From NCBI GenBank assembly GCA_910586825.1, contig CAJUJF010000003.1:1-64000 (forward strand): a stretch of DNA of 64,000 nt, read 5' to 3'. Source of the stretch: an uncultured Christensenellaceae bacterium (lineage in GTDB: Bacteria; Bacillota; Clostridia; Christensenellales; Borkfalkiaceae). This document shows positions 17,309-26,101 of the stretch, one piece after another (within the stretch, counting starts at the first letter, position 1; every line of letters starts with the position of its first letter). The position numbers and the translations under genes are program-made. Under the pieces are notes generated by a model. That model saw only the letters and a program-made list of their open reading frames with translations. It did no database searches and was not told the origin of the DNA.

Positions 17309-18853
17309 TTATTTTTTCTTGGAAACAACGAGCAGAGAGTTCATAACGGGGCGGGTCGCCGCGGTATGGAGTCTGTCTGCATTCGTGATATTGCACTCTT
17401 GTTTCGAGCAGGTTACAAACGTGCCGTTTTCCAGCTTTTTCAGTTTATCCGCACTGCGCAGGATCACTTTCCCTTCCGTTTCGTCGTCCGCGCGCGTCAC
17501 GATCTGCGTGGACCCGCCGCCGTCGAAGTTCGCAGCCTGCGTGCAACCGTAATAATAGATGAACTCCGCAAGTTCGGGAAGGTTGAGCCCGTAAGAATCG
17601 CTCTCCGCTTCGGAGAACCCGTAATAGCGCATAGCCTCGACGCCGAAGATCACGACGTTGCCGTTCGGTTTGATCCCGACCGCGGAACGGGGAATATCCG
17701 TCGCCTGCGCGCCGTTGGTGTTTTCAAGCTTCACCGTAGCGGGAATCTCGTCGTCGAGAACGAGCGCCTGACGGCAGCCGAGAATCGTGGTGTATCCGTT
17801 CCAGAGTCCGTCCTCCGACTTGACCGCAACGGAGACGATCCCGTCTTTTTCCACCGCGTTGAGGGTGGCGAAACCCGTCGCATTCGTCTTGTTGGCGATC
17901 ACATAGCCGACGCCCGTTTCGGGCGAGAACTTCGTACTGCTCGTGACGACGGATTTTTCAAGCACCTTCATATCAGAATAGCCGCCCGTGGTATCCACTT
18001 TCAACACCACGCCGTTGGAGATCGTCGTCGTTCTCGTCGTATTGAACGCAACCGCCGTGCGCGAAGGAGCGACGTTCATCGAAATCGCAACGCCGCCTTC
18101 TTTGCCTTGCGCGACGAACTGATAACTGAGCGTGGATTTTACGAGCTTCTCTTTGACGGCGGGCGTCGTGACGTCGCCCTCGTAATTCACGATGGGTGCG
18201 ATCTGCGCAATGTCGCCCTTGACCCCGAACAGCATGGGCGCGGACGCGGGTACGTCGGAAGCGCCATTTTTATAGTCATAGTTCCCGTTGTCGTTATGTC
18301 CGGTTTTGACGATCACGCCGTCTTTCACGAACGCGTTGACGCACTGCGCACCGAAGAAGTCGGCGTTGATGCTGGCGTACACGTGCCCGCCCGTCGCCTT
18401 TTCCCATGCCTGCGCATGCGCGTAAGGCACCGCTTTCTGGAACGTGAAATCGGAAGATTTATTGTCTTTGGTCCCCGCGACCACGTCGACCTTGCTCAGA
18501 TCCACTTCGACCGCGTAAACGACCGCGACGTGTCCGTTCTTTAACGTGACGGAGTTGGCGACGACGTGCGCGCCGTCGGTAAGTTTCGTAATTTCGTTCG
18601 TGACCGTTTTGTTGAATTTGGTCGGCTCGTAACCTTCGCGGTAAGAAACCGTAAACGGTTCTTCTGGCTTCGGCGGATCGGGATCCACGGGTTTGGGAGG
18701 ATTCGGGTCCACGACCGGCGGTTTCTCCGGATCTTTATCCGGGTCTTTGTCCGGATCGATCTTTCCGCAAGCGCTCAACGCCATCGAGCAGGCGAACAAA
18801 CTGCCGAGACACAAACAGAGCAATTTCGTCTTTAAAGCATGTTTCCGTTTCAT
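17309..18853 (-). CDS. NAGPA-type phosphodiester glycosidase lipoprotein
   Basis: A 514-residue surface lipoprotein (lipobox LSAC, C29) with a short DPDK repeat and proline-rich linker (about residues 30-66), then a phosphodiester glycosidase domain. Family hallmarks are visible: ASINADFF, the RSAVGIKPNGN stretch, LNLPELAEF and NFDGGGSTQ. Mammalian members remove GlcNAc from GlcNAc-1-phospho-mannose; bacterial members are linked to phosphodiester-bound sugars. It is the first gene of its operon, followed by ROK kinase and hexosaminidase, consistent with freeing an N-acetylhexosamine from a phosphorylated surface glycan. The exact bond is inferred. Confidence 0.88.
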   Translation of the reverse strand: MKRKHALKTKLLCLCLGSLFACSMALSACGKIDPDKDPDKDPEKPPVVDPNPPKPVDPDPPKPEEPFTVSYREGYEPTKFNKTVTNEITKLTDGAHVVANSVTLKNGHVAVVYAVEVDLSKVDVVAGTKDNKSSDFTFQKAVPYAHAQAWEKATGGHVYASINADFFGAQCVNAFVKDGVIVKTGHNDNGNYDYKNGASDVPASAPMLFGVKGDIAQIAPIVNYEGDVTTPAVKEKLVKSTLSYQFVAQGKEGGVAISMNVAPSRTAVAFNTTRTTTISNGVVLKVDTTGGYSDMKVLEKSVVTSSTKFSPETGVGYVIANKTNATGFATLNAVEKDGIVSVAVKSEDGLWNGYTTILGCRQALVLDDEIPATVKLENTNGAQATDIPRSAVGIKPNGNVVIFGVEAMRYYGFSEAESDSYGLNLPELAEFIYYYGCTQAANFDGGGSTQIVTRADDETEGKVILRSADKLKKLENGTFVTCSKQECNITNADRLHTAATRPVMNSLLVVSKKK

Positions 18854-18905
18854 AAATTCCCCTCGCTTTTTTGAAGATTTTTTTCAAATAACCGTTCTTA
18901 ACAAG

Positions 18906-18934
18906 ATTTTACTACATGAATATGGAAATGTCAA
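18906..18934 (-). promoter_or_regulatory. Promoter of the NAGPA-ROK-GH20-GH31 operon
   Basis: TTGACA (18934-18929), a 17-base spacer and TAAAAT (18911-18906), about 50 bases before the first start codon, which has a GAGGGGA ribosome site. Confidence 0.85.
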
Positions 18935-18990
18935 TGTTTTATGAAAAAATATTTTTCGAATTACACCCGATTCCGTACCGAAATCGGTTA

Positions 18991-19022
18991 AAAAAGTCGG
19001 GACGCGACCGACCCGACTTTTT
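18991..19022 (-). terminator. Terminator of the nanE-containing operon
   Basis: AAAAAGTCGGG and CCCGACTTTTT arms around a 10-base loop, 17 bases past the stop at 19039. T-runs occur on both sides, so it may act on both strands. Confidence 0.85.
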
Positions 19023-19038
19023 GACTTTCAGCCCTCTG

Positions 19039-20112
19039 TCAAAAGGTAATTTCGCGCTTCTTTCCCGCGGATTCGTAAAGCGCGTCGAGAAGCTTCGCGG
19101 ATTCGAGAACGGCGTGGATTTCGTTCTTCGGAACGCCGCCCGAACGCACGGCGTTCAAAAACGCCCTGTCCTCTTCGCAGTACATATCGGGAATCTTATA
19201 GGCGGGTTTTCTGGTTTCCAGAACGCCGTTTTCCACCGTGTAATAGGTGATCATACCGCAGTAATCGAGCCGCGCGCCGCCCTTGTCTCCGAGGAAATCG
19301 ACGTACATTTCGTCGTGATCGAGATTCTGCGCCCACGCGCCGTTAAAGGAAACGGAAGCTTTGTCCGTGCGGATATAGCCGGAAACGAAATCGTCCACGT
19401 CAAATTTACCGTTCAAATCTTTCGTGTCCTCCGCATGCATATCGAGATAGACGTAATCGCGCATATCCTTCGCCATCTCTCCGTACGCGTCGCAGGTGAC
19501 CGTTTTCAGTTTCACGCCGCCGAGCACGTAAAAAATCAGATCGAAGAAATGCACGCCCCAGTCGATGAGCACGCCGCCGCCCGATTCCGCTTTCGTCGTA
19601 AACGCGCCGCCGAGTCCGGGAATGCAACGGTACTTTCGGAAAGAGCAATATACGTGATACAGATTGCCGAACTTCCCTTCCGCATTCATGCGTTCGAGCA
19701 ATTCCACCGACCGCTGATAGCGGTTGCAGACCCCGATGCAGAGCAGACGGCGATACTTTTCCGCCGTCTCCGCCATCTCGACGGAGAGCGGGTAATTGAT
19801 CGTGATCGGCTTTTCGCAGAACACGTGCTTGCCCGCTTTGAGCGCATCCATCGACACGCGGTAATGTTCTAAATTGGAAGTGAGTACGAAAACCGCCTCC
19901 ACCTCTTTGTCCGCCAACGCGACGCGGTAGTCGGTAACCGTGTTTTCCACCAGCGCGGGATACGCCGCCTTTACCGCCTCCGCCTTTTCCGGAATCAGAT
20001 CGCACGCATATTTGATGCGCAGCATTTCCGGAATTCCGCAGAACGCGGGGAAATGTCCCGCCTGCGCGATCCTGCCGCAACCGATCACCGCAACGCAAAC
20101 TTTCTTTTCCAT
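19039..20112 (-). CDS. Gfo/Idh/MocA family oxidoreductase
   Basis: A 357-residue cytosolic dehydrogenase-like protein. It opens with VAVIGCGRIAQAGHFPA, the Rossmann dinucleotide motif, and has the catalytic EKP motif (CEKPITI). The central sheet segment GGVLIDWGVHFFDL is typical of the family. It is the last gene of the operon that starts at 28112, 9 bases after a TIM-barrel isomerase gene. Such pairs usually act together on inositol-like or oxidised sugars (family knowledge); the substrate is not determinable here. It is a different lineage from the Gfo/Idh protein at 6481. Confidence 0.92.
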   Translation of the reverse strand: MEKKVCVAVIGCGRIAQAGHFPAFCGIPEMLRIKYACDLIPEKAEAVKAAYPALVENTVTDYRVALADKEVEAVFVLTSNLEHYRVSMDALKAGKHVFCEKPITINYPLSVEMAETAEKYRRLLCIGVCNRYQRSVELLERMNAEGKFGNLYHVYCSFRKYRCIPGLGGAFTTKAESGGGVLIDWGVHFFDLIFYVLGGVKLKTVTCDAYGEMAKDMRDYVYLDMHAEDTKDLNGKFDVDDFVSGYIRTDKASVSFNGAWAQNLDHDEMYVDFLGDKGGARLDYCGMITYYTVENGVLETRKPAYKIPDMYCEEDRAFLNAVRSGGVPKNEIHAVLESAKLLDALYESAGKKREITF

Positions 20113-20121
20113 ATCATCCCC

Positions 20122-20973
20122 TCAACCGATCAACGAACGAATGAATTTCACCGCGCCGCGAATATCCTCCAAGGGATTTTCGCCCGCTTCCCGTTCGATC
20201 GTCAAAAATCCGTCGTAACCGATCTCCCGCAACGCTTTGATATAGTTCGGCCAATCCACGTCGCCCTCCCCGATGGGAAGTTCCGCGAATCCCTCGCAGG
20301 CGTTGAGCGCCTCGACCCCGCCCACGGCGAACGCATGGTAAACCTGTTCGGGCGTCTGATTCGGATCGAGTTTGCGCCCGTCTTTCACGTGCGTATGCAC
20401 GATATGATCTTTTAAAATATAGACCGCTTCCACGGCGTCCTGCGCGGTGACCATCGTAAAGTTGGCTGGATCGAAATTCACGCCGACGCCGCCTTTCGTA
20501 TCTTCGAGAAACGCCTTTAACACGACCGCGCGTTCCGGTCCCGTCTCGATCGCGAGCGTGACCCCGCGTTCTTTCGCATAGAGTCCGCACTCCGTGAGCG
20601 CGCGCAGCATTACGGCATAGCGCGGAACGCTCTTATCCTCGGGAATCACGCCGATATGCGTGGTAACCGCCTTCGCGCCGAACTCCCGCGCAAGATCGAC
20701 GATCGCCTTCGTGCGCGCGATGCGGTCGGCGTTGTCCTCCTCGCGTTCGAAGCCGTACCCGCCGAAATCGGCGCAGAGCGCGCTGACGGCAAGCCCCTTT
20801 TCGCGCAGTACGCGTTTGAAGTGTTCCTTTTTCTCCACCGTGAGCGTTGCGGGGGAGAACTCCCCGCCGACGGCGAAGATCTGCACGCCGTCCACGTTCA
20901 GACGGTGCGCTTCTTCGAGCGCCGCGTCGAGATTTTCTTTTTTCATGCAATCGGTGATCATTCCGATTTTCAT
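20122..20973 (-). CDS. Sugar phosphate isomerase/epimerase (TIM barrel)
   Basis: A 283-residue xylose-isomerase-like TIM barrel protein. Metal-ligand residues of the AP-endonuclease-2 superfamily are visible in order: E in LAIETGPE, D in NFDPAN, H in HTHVKDG, and E in LTIEREAG. It lies between nanE and a Gfo/Idh gene with 9-16 base gaps. It probably isomerises or epimerises a sugar or inositol intermediate; specificity is unassigned. Start ATG 20973 opens directly with the first strand, MKIGMITDC. Confidence 0.9.
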   Translation of the reverse strand: MKIGMITDCMKKENLDAALEEAHRLNVDGVQIFAVGGEFSPATLTVEKKEHFKRVLREKGLAVSALCADFGGYGFEREEDNADRIARTKAIVDLAREFGAKAVTTHIGVIPEDKSVPRYAVMLRALTECGLYAKERGVTLAIETGPERAVVLKAFLEDTKGGVGVNFDPANFTMVTAQDAVEAVYILKDHIVHTHVKDGRKLDPNQTPEQVYHAFAVGGVEALNACEGFAELPIGEGDVDWPNYIKALREIGYDGFLTIEREAGENPLEDIRGAVKFIRSLIG

Positions 20974-20989
20974 AACCTGCCTCCGGATA

Positions 20990-21673
20990 TTATATTTGAG
21001 AAAATACCTGCACGTAACTGCGCGTGATATTCTGCGGGCGGGTGATGGCTCCGCCGATCACGACGCGGTCGATCCCCGACTTCAATACGGCGGAAAGCTC
21101 TTCGTACGTATGAATCCCGCCTTCCGCAACGACGACGGAAGAACGAACCGTCCGCGCCAGCCTTTCGCAAAAAGCGACGTCGGGAATGGCGATTCCCTGC
21201 GTTTCTTCGGTATAACTTCTGAGCGTCGTGGAGACGTAATCGAACCCCAGCGCCTCCGCCGCCAACGCCTCTTCGTCGGTCGCTATGTCCGCCATGATCG
21301 GTTTATCGGAGTGATTTCGCACGTACTCCACCAACTCTTTCAGTCCGACCCCGCCGGGGCGGGTTCTTTGCGTCGCGTCCATCGCAATGACGGCGCACGG
21401 CGCGGAGATCAGCGCTTTGACTTCTTTGAGCGTCGGCGTGATATATACCGATGAATCGGGATAATCGCGCTTGATCAGACCGATAATCGGCAACCCGCCT
21501 TTTAAACGGCGGGCGATAGCTTTGATATCCCGCACGGTATTCGCGCGGATCGCAACGGCGCCGCCCTCTTGCGCGGCGACCGCCATTTTGGCGATGGTGT
21601 CCCCGCCGTAGAGCGGTTCGTTTTTTAAAGCCTGACAGGAAACGATCAGCCCTTTCCGAATCGTTTGATCCAT
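20990..21673 (-). CDS. nanE: N-acetylmannosamine-6-phosphate 2-epimerase NanE
   Basis: NanE converts ManNAc-6-P to GlcNAc-6-P, feeding sialic acid or ManNAc into amino-sugar catabolism. The 227-residue TIM barrel protein has the family features GLIVSCQAL near the N-terminus, the catalytic-lysine region GLIKRDYPDS, and the C-terminal phosphate site (VVAEGGIHT, VVIGGAITRP). ATG 21673 is chosen for the AAAGGAG 6 bases upstream; an ATG 18 bases earlier lacks one. No sialate lyase gene is in the window; a partner ManNAc kinase may be the ROK protein at 16452. Confidence 0.93.
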   Translation of the reverse strand: MDQTIRKGLIVSCQALKNEPLYGGDTIAKMAVAAQEGGAVAIRANTVRDIKAIARRLKGGLPIIGLIKRDYPDSSVYITPTLKEVKALISAPCAVIAMDATQRTRPGGVGLKELVEYVRNHSDKPIMADIATDEEALAAEALGFDYVSTTLRSYTEETQGIAIPDVAFCERLARTVRSSVVVAEGGIHTYEELSAVLKSGIDRVVIGGAITRPQNITRSYVQVFSQI

Positions 21674-21691
21674 ATTTTTCTCCTTTCGCAA

Positions 21692-23197
21692 CTAATCTTT
21701 CGGTAAAATCCTCACCTCGGTTTCGAACATGCGGCGCCAAGGCATTTCCACGGATATTTCTCCCGCCCGTTCCGATACGGCGGGGAAATGCTCCGCCATG
21801 AACGAAACCAAAGCGGACTTCACCGCTTCCGCGGCTTTCCCGCGCTTGCCGTCGGCATGGAAATAATCGAGACCGAGTTGCGGCAAGACGTTGTCCGTCA
21901 CGTATTTGCGCGCGTAGGACATGTAACCGATATCTTCGTAATAACGGTGGACGAGAAAACTCTCGTTTCCCGCCGAATCCCCGCCGAGCATATAGAGCAC
22001 GCACTGGCACACGGCGGTCCCCAACGTGTTGGAAGAAGTGTTCCAACCCGCGTAAGCGTGGATCCGGAAGAGCAAACCTTCCCTTTGCAACAGTTTGACC
22101 AGCTCCTGATCGCCGCCGTTGCAGTTCGCGATATCGCCCACCGCAACGAATTTACCCTCCGAAAGCGCGTATTCGATGCAGGAGACGAACTCCGCGAGAT
22201 TGCGATCGACGTCGTAAGCCGCGGCGTGCGCGGGATCGTCTTCGTAATACATTCCCGACCCGACGTTGACGGCGAGCAGAATATCCGCTTCCGCAAGCGA
22301 ATATACCCGAATCCCGCCAGCCGCGAGAATGTGATACTTCACCGTTTCGTTCACCGCCCTGTCCTCGAACCAAGGGACGACTTCTCCGCCCTTGGAGGAC
22401 GCGTAATGCACGAATATCTTCGGCTTTTTGCCGAACAGTTCCGCCGCCGCACGCGCGAGCAGGATCAGCCCCGTATCGTCTGCCGAGGGGTACATCGCCG
22501 TTTTCGCATGCAGGCTGTTGCTCTTTAAAAATTCCCGCACCCGCATCTGATCCATAGAGGTGAATCCGTATACGGCGGAATCGTCCTGCGGGATCACGAA
22601 ATAGTCGACCGTCCCGTTTTTGATATATTCGAGGTTGTGCATGAGAACGGCGATATTCTTATCCCGCCGCCCGATAAAATCATGTAAGTGTGCGGGCGAA
22701 ATCTTTTTCTTCACCCGTTCGAAATCCGCCGCGTCCGCTTCCGTCAGTTTCCCCAGCTTTTCAAGGTGAGTGTATCTGCCGTAAAGATGCAGTTCTTCGC
22801 CGCATTCGTCGTAATAGTCCGGCTCCTCGTCGCTCAGCGAATACGAGGGACAGCGCATGATCAGCTGAAACGCATACAGCTTCATACGCGGATTCTCGCG
22901 GCGCAAACGCTCCACCGTCCGCGCGCGGGCAAGCAAGGTTTCCGTGGAATCCCCGTGCAGACGGGACGGAACGATGCCGCCGTAGATCAGCGTATCCAGC
23001 GAAAGAATACAGGCGTCCGCGCCGCGCGCGGCTGTTAACAGCCAATCGGCAAGCCGTGCGGTATCGGCGGGCGTCTTTTTGTCTCCCATGAAATCTTTCG
23101 GGGGAAGTACGAGTTCGAACCCCGCCTTCGGCATCATCTGCGGATAACCGAAATTGCACGGCCGCTCGTCGAGCGGCAACATGACGATCTTTTTCAT
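21692..23197 (-). CDS. DUF4127 family protein
   Basis: A 501-residue cytosolic protein of the DUF4127 family. The family signature MLPLDERPCNFGYP at the N-terminus and LSLDTLIYGGIVPSR at about residue 66 are clear. The family has no firm biochemical role that I know of, but is often found among sugar-use genes in Clostridia. Here it is flanked by an SGNH hydrolase gene (10-base gap) and nanE (18-base gap), which supports a role in glycan catabolism. That role is inference from context only. Confidence 0.85.
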   Translation of the reverse strand: MKKIVMLPLDERPCNFGYPQMMPKAGFELVLPPKDFMGDKKTPADTARLADWLLTAARGADACILSLDTLIYGGIVPSRLHGDSTETLLARARTVERLRRENPRMKLYAFQLIMRCPSYSLSDEEPDYYDECGEELHLYGRYTHLEKLGKLTEADAADFERVKKKISPAHLHDFIGRRDKNIAVLMHNLEYIKNGTVDYFVIPQDDSAVYGFTSMDQMRVREFLKSNSLHAKTAMYPSADDTGLILLARAAAELFGKKPKIFVHYASSKGGEVVPWFEDRAVNETVKYHILAAGGIRVYSLAEADILLAVNVGSGMYYEDDPAHAAAYDVDRNLAEFVSCIEYALSEGKFVAVGDIANCNGGDQELVKLLQREGLLFRIHAYAGWNTSSNTLGTAVCQCVLYMLGGDSAGNESFLVHRYYEDIGYMSYARKYVTDNVLPQLGLDYFHADGKRGKAAEAVKSALVSFMAEHFPAVSERAGEISVEMPWRRMFETEVRILPKD

Positions 23198-23207
23198 CTG
23201 ATCTTCC

Positions 23208-24305
23208 TCAGCCCCAAATTTTGCGGATCTCCTCGCGGTACGAATCCGCGATCAGCCGCATGCCCGTATCCGTCGGGTGAATCCCGTCGGCATAATACTC
23301 GGTAAAATTGCCGCTCAGAATTTTCGATCCGTCGGCATAGTACATCTTCCTGCCCTCGCGGCGGTATTTCGCGGCGAGCTCGTTCAAAAAGCCCTTGTAG
23401 TATTCGCGCAGACGGGCGCGGAAATCGTCGTACAAATCGAGCGAGAACATCACACGCGAATAGACGACGACGGGAACGTCCGGTCGGTGCGCAAAGAACG
23501 CGTTGAAAAACTTTTCCGAATTGCGTTCCATTCTGTCGTCGATCCCCGCGTTCGCCTCGGTATCGACGATCAGCAGATCGATATTCTTCCGCTTTCCGAG
23601 AATATCGCCCATCTCCTCTTCCATAAAGGCGCAACCGGAAAAGCCGAAATTCAGCACTTCGGTATCCAGTTCGCGGGAGAGCATATTCGTAGACGCCATT
23701 CCGGGACGGGACGCGCTGCACCCCTGCGTGATGCTGGTACCGTAAACCGCGATCCGTTTCTTCGTCGAAAACGGTTCGGGCGCGACGAACGCGCCGTCGT
23801 CGAGTCCGATCTCGAACGAATCCACCGCCATATAGAGCGGGAAGTAGTAGAGGAACCGACGCATTTTACGCGGCGCGTTCGCGAAACGGCTCATCGAAAG
23901 CTCGTACTCCGTTCCGTCGAACGCATACCGCGCGACGTCGTGCAAAACGAAGGTCTTTAACGTCTCGTCGTACACGTACAGATCGCCGCCGCACTGTCCG
24001 ATCTGCGTCATATTCGTCATGTCGAATTTACTGCGGATCTTTACGCGAATGAACACCTGCGAGGAATCGGTGCGGAACCTTAGCTGAATGCCCGCGCTCT
24101 GTTCGGCAAGCCATGCCTCGCCGTCGTTTACGGGGCGGAGAACATTCCGCTCCGCCTCCGTAAGCCGCGCATAGCCGGTTTCGCCGAGCGCATCCGAGCC
24201 GTAAAGCCCGAATGCGGACGAATCCTTGGCGTCCCGCCAGAAGAGATTCCTCCCCTCCTGCGGCATCGTACTCAAATTGGGGTCGAAGTCGAACACGCTT
24301 TTCAT
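23208..24305 (-). CDS. SGNH/GDSL-family hydrolase (putative carbohydrate esterase)
   Basis: A 365-residue protein with an N-terminal beta-rich domain (about residues 1-175) and a C-terminal SGNH hydrolase. The catalytic serine lies in GTSITQGC, and the Asp-His pair in DGIHPTDTG. No signal peptide is seen, so it probably de-esterifies an imported sugar fragment, for example by removing acetyl groups. Its ATG overlaps the GDPD stop (ATGA), giving coupled translation. The layout resembles N-terminal-jelly-roll SGNH esterases. Confidence 0.88.
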   Translation of the reverse strand: MKSVFDFDPNLSTMPQEGRNLFWRDAKDSSAFGLYGSDALGETGYARLTEAERNVLRPVNDGEAWLAEQSAGIQLRFRTDSSQVFIRVKIRSKFDMTNMTQIGQCGGDLYVYDETLKTFVLHDVARYAFDGTEYELSMSRFANAPRKMRRFLYYFPLYMAVDSFEIGLDDGAFVAPEPFSTKKRIAVYGTSITQGCSASRPGMASTNMLSRELDTEVLNFGFSGCAFMEEEMGDILGKRKNIDLLIVDTEANAGIDDRMERNSEKFFNAFFAHRPDVPVVVYSRVMFSLDLYDDFRARLREYYKGFLNELAAKYRREGRKMYYADGSKILSGNFTEYYADGIHPTDTGMRLIADSYREEIRKIWG

Positions 24306-26080
24306 TTAACGGTTACCTTTACGAGATTGCTGTATACGCCGTATGCGCCGTCCTGATAGACGAACAGCGCGCGAACCGTCTTGCCTGCTTCCGCGGTTCC
24401 GTCCACGTAAACGATACTGCACTTGTTTTCGCTCACAAATCCGTTGTACGTGCGGCAGGGAACTTTCGCCGAACCGGAATTGATCTGTTCCGCCGTGAGT
24501 TCGATATTGCCGACGGCGACTTCTTTCACTTTCATCGCCATTTCTTCCGCCTTGTTGGTAGTCGCGATGTTCACGCCGTAAGAAGTATGATCGGTGGTCT
24601 CGTACGTCCAGGTGTTTTGCAGATAGCCGCGGACCGCATAGTTCTTCACCGTGCCGTAGGTATCGCTCGTCACGGTAAAATCAAGTCCGACGTTCGCGTT
24701 GCGGCAGAACCGAATGAATTGCGCAACGGGAGCGACCGTGGACGACTCGGGACGGAGATCCCAATTAATGATGTTCGTCTCCGTTTCCTTGGCGAATCCG
24801 AGACAGCAAACGGGAATTTCGGGGCAGACTTCGCGCATCGCTTTCGCATAACTGCCGTAGAACGTAATGGCAAGCCAGCGTCCCGTCATCTTATCGTAGG
24901 AAGAGAATATTTCGTAAATCTTTTCAATGGGATTGAGCGAAAGCGCAACGGGAGACGCGCCGTCGATCTTCAATTCGACGATAAAAATCACGTCGGTGTC
25001 GATCAATGCCTCGATCAGCTCGTCGAGCGTGGGGAAGGTTTCTCCGTATCCCTCGTCGTAATCGTTCAGCGTCTCTTTCCGCAGTTCTTCCGCGGTCTTC
25101 AATACGATCCAGTTGCTTGCCGCCGACGTGGAAGTATAACCGGCGTCGGAGTTATGGCAGAGAATGATCTCTCCGTCTCTCGTCACTTGAACGTCGATTT
25201 CGATATGCGTCGCACCCTCGTTGACGGCCGCAGCACAAGAAGTGAGCGAGTTTTCGTTCGCATACTTCGTGATCCCGCGATGCGCCGCAACCGACTGCGC
25301 CTGCGCGAATCCGCTTTTCTCGAATTTCACGATCGCGCTTTGCATCGTCGCAAGGGATTCGCCGACGATGCCGTAGCAACCCGCCGCAACCGCGCCGACC
25401 GCCGCGGACTCCGCCGCAGAAACTTTACCCCAGCAGACCTTGTTGAGCGCCGCGGCGTAGTTTGCCGCGACAGCCGCGTTTTCGTCCTCGCCGTCGATCA
25501 TAAGAATGTTCGCGCCGACCGAGTTTGCCGTTGCGATATGTTCCCAGAAATCATAACGGTTGGAAGATATCTCCCGATCGGACACGTCGTACACGCCGTT
25601 CGCGATAAAGCAGACTTCGTCGTTATAGATCAGATCGAGAACCGCCGAACTGCTCGAAACGACCATGATGTCGCTGATATAATAGGTATCCGTCATATAG
25701 GCGACGAATTCCTGCGCAAGCTCTTCCGTTTCGATCCGAAGCGCGGGAATCACGTCCCCTTTCAGATAGTCGTCGAACAGCGTCGCGAACTCCATGTTTC
25801 CGTCCGTAAACTTGACGTTCATGCCTGCGGACACTTCGAGCAGCGCAACGGAAGGCGCAACGTCCGCCGACTCGATCGCGCCGAGGTCTCCTTTCGATTT
25901 CACTTCGTACACGACGCTCGGTTCGATCCTGAGCGAACTGCCGAGCGTCGCCGTATTGGCAAGGTCGGTGTAACTCTTGGTCGCCGCGTCGGAAACTTCC
26001 TGCGCGGGGACGCACGCAAAGGCGCCGCACATCATCGCGCCGATCAAAGGTAATACGATCGCATTATTTAACTTTTTCAT
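24302..26080 (-). CDS. Secreted glycerophosphodiester phosphodiesterase (GDPD)
   Basis: A 592-residue exported protein. The N-terminal 23 residues look like a signal peptide with a weak lipobox-like end (GAFAC). Residues about 30-260 are an uncharacterised N-terminal domain. The GDPD barrel starts near residue 268 with HRG and ENSL, followed by EIDVQVTRDGEIILCHN. These are the catalytic histidines and metal-binding acids of the family. It would hydrolyse glycerophosphodiesters, from lipid head groups or polyglycerol-phosphate polymers. It sits between a Big2 lipoprotein and a carbohydrate esterase, which favours a glycan or teichoic-type substrate (inference). Confidence 0.88.
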   Translation of the reverse strand: MKKLNNAIVLPLIGAMMCGAFACVPAQEVSDAATKSYTDLANTATLGSSLRIEPSVVYEVKSKGDLGAIESADVAPSVALLEVSAGMNVKFTDGNMEFATLFDDYLKGDVIPALRIETEELAQEFVAYMTDTYYISDIMVVSSSSAVLDLIYNDEVCFIANGVYDVSDREISSNRYDFWEHIATANSVGANILMIDGEDENAAVAANYAAALNKVCWGKVSAAESAAVGAVAAGCYGIVGESLATMQSAIVKFEKSGFAQAQSVAAHRGITKYANENSLTSCAAAVNEGATHIEIDVQVTRDGEIILCHNSDAGYTSTSAASNWIVLKTAEELRKETLNDYDEGYGETFPTLDELIEALIDTDVIFIVELKIDGASPVALSLNPIEKIYEIFSSYDKMTGRWLAITFYGSYAKAMREVCPEIPVCCLGFAKETETNIINWDLRPESSTVAPVAQFIRFCRNANVGLDFTVTSDTYGTVKNYAVRGYLQNTWTYETTDHTSYGVNIATTNKAEEMAMKVKEVAVGNIELTAEQINSGSAKVPCRTYNGFVSENKCSIVYVDGTAEAGKTVRALFVYQDGAYGVYSNLVKVTVK

Positions 26081-26101
26081 AATTCCTTTTTCCTCCCCGA
26101 A

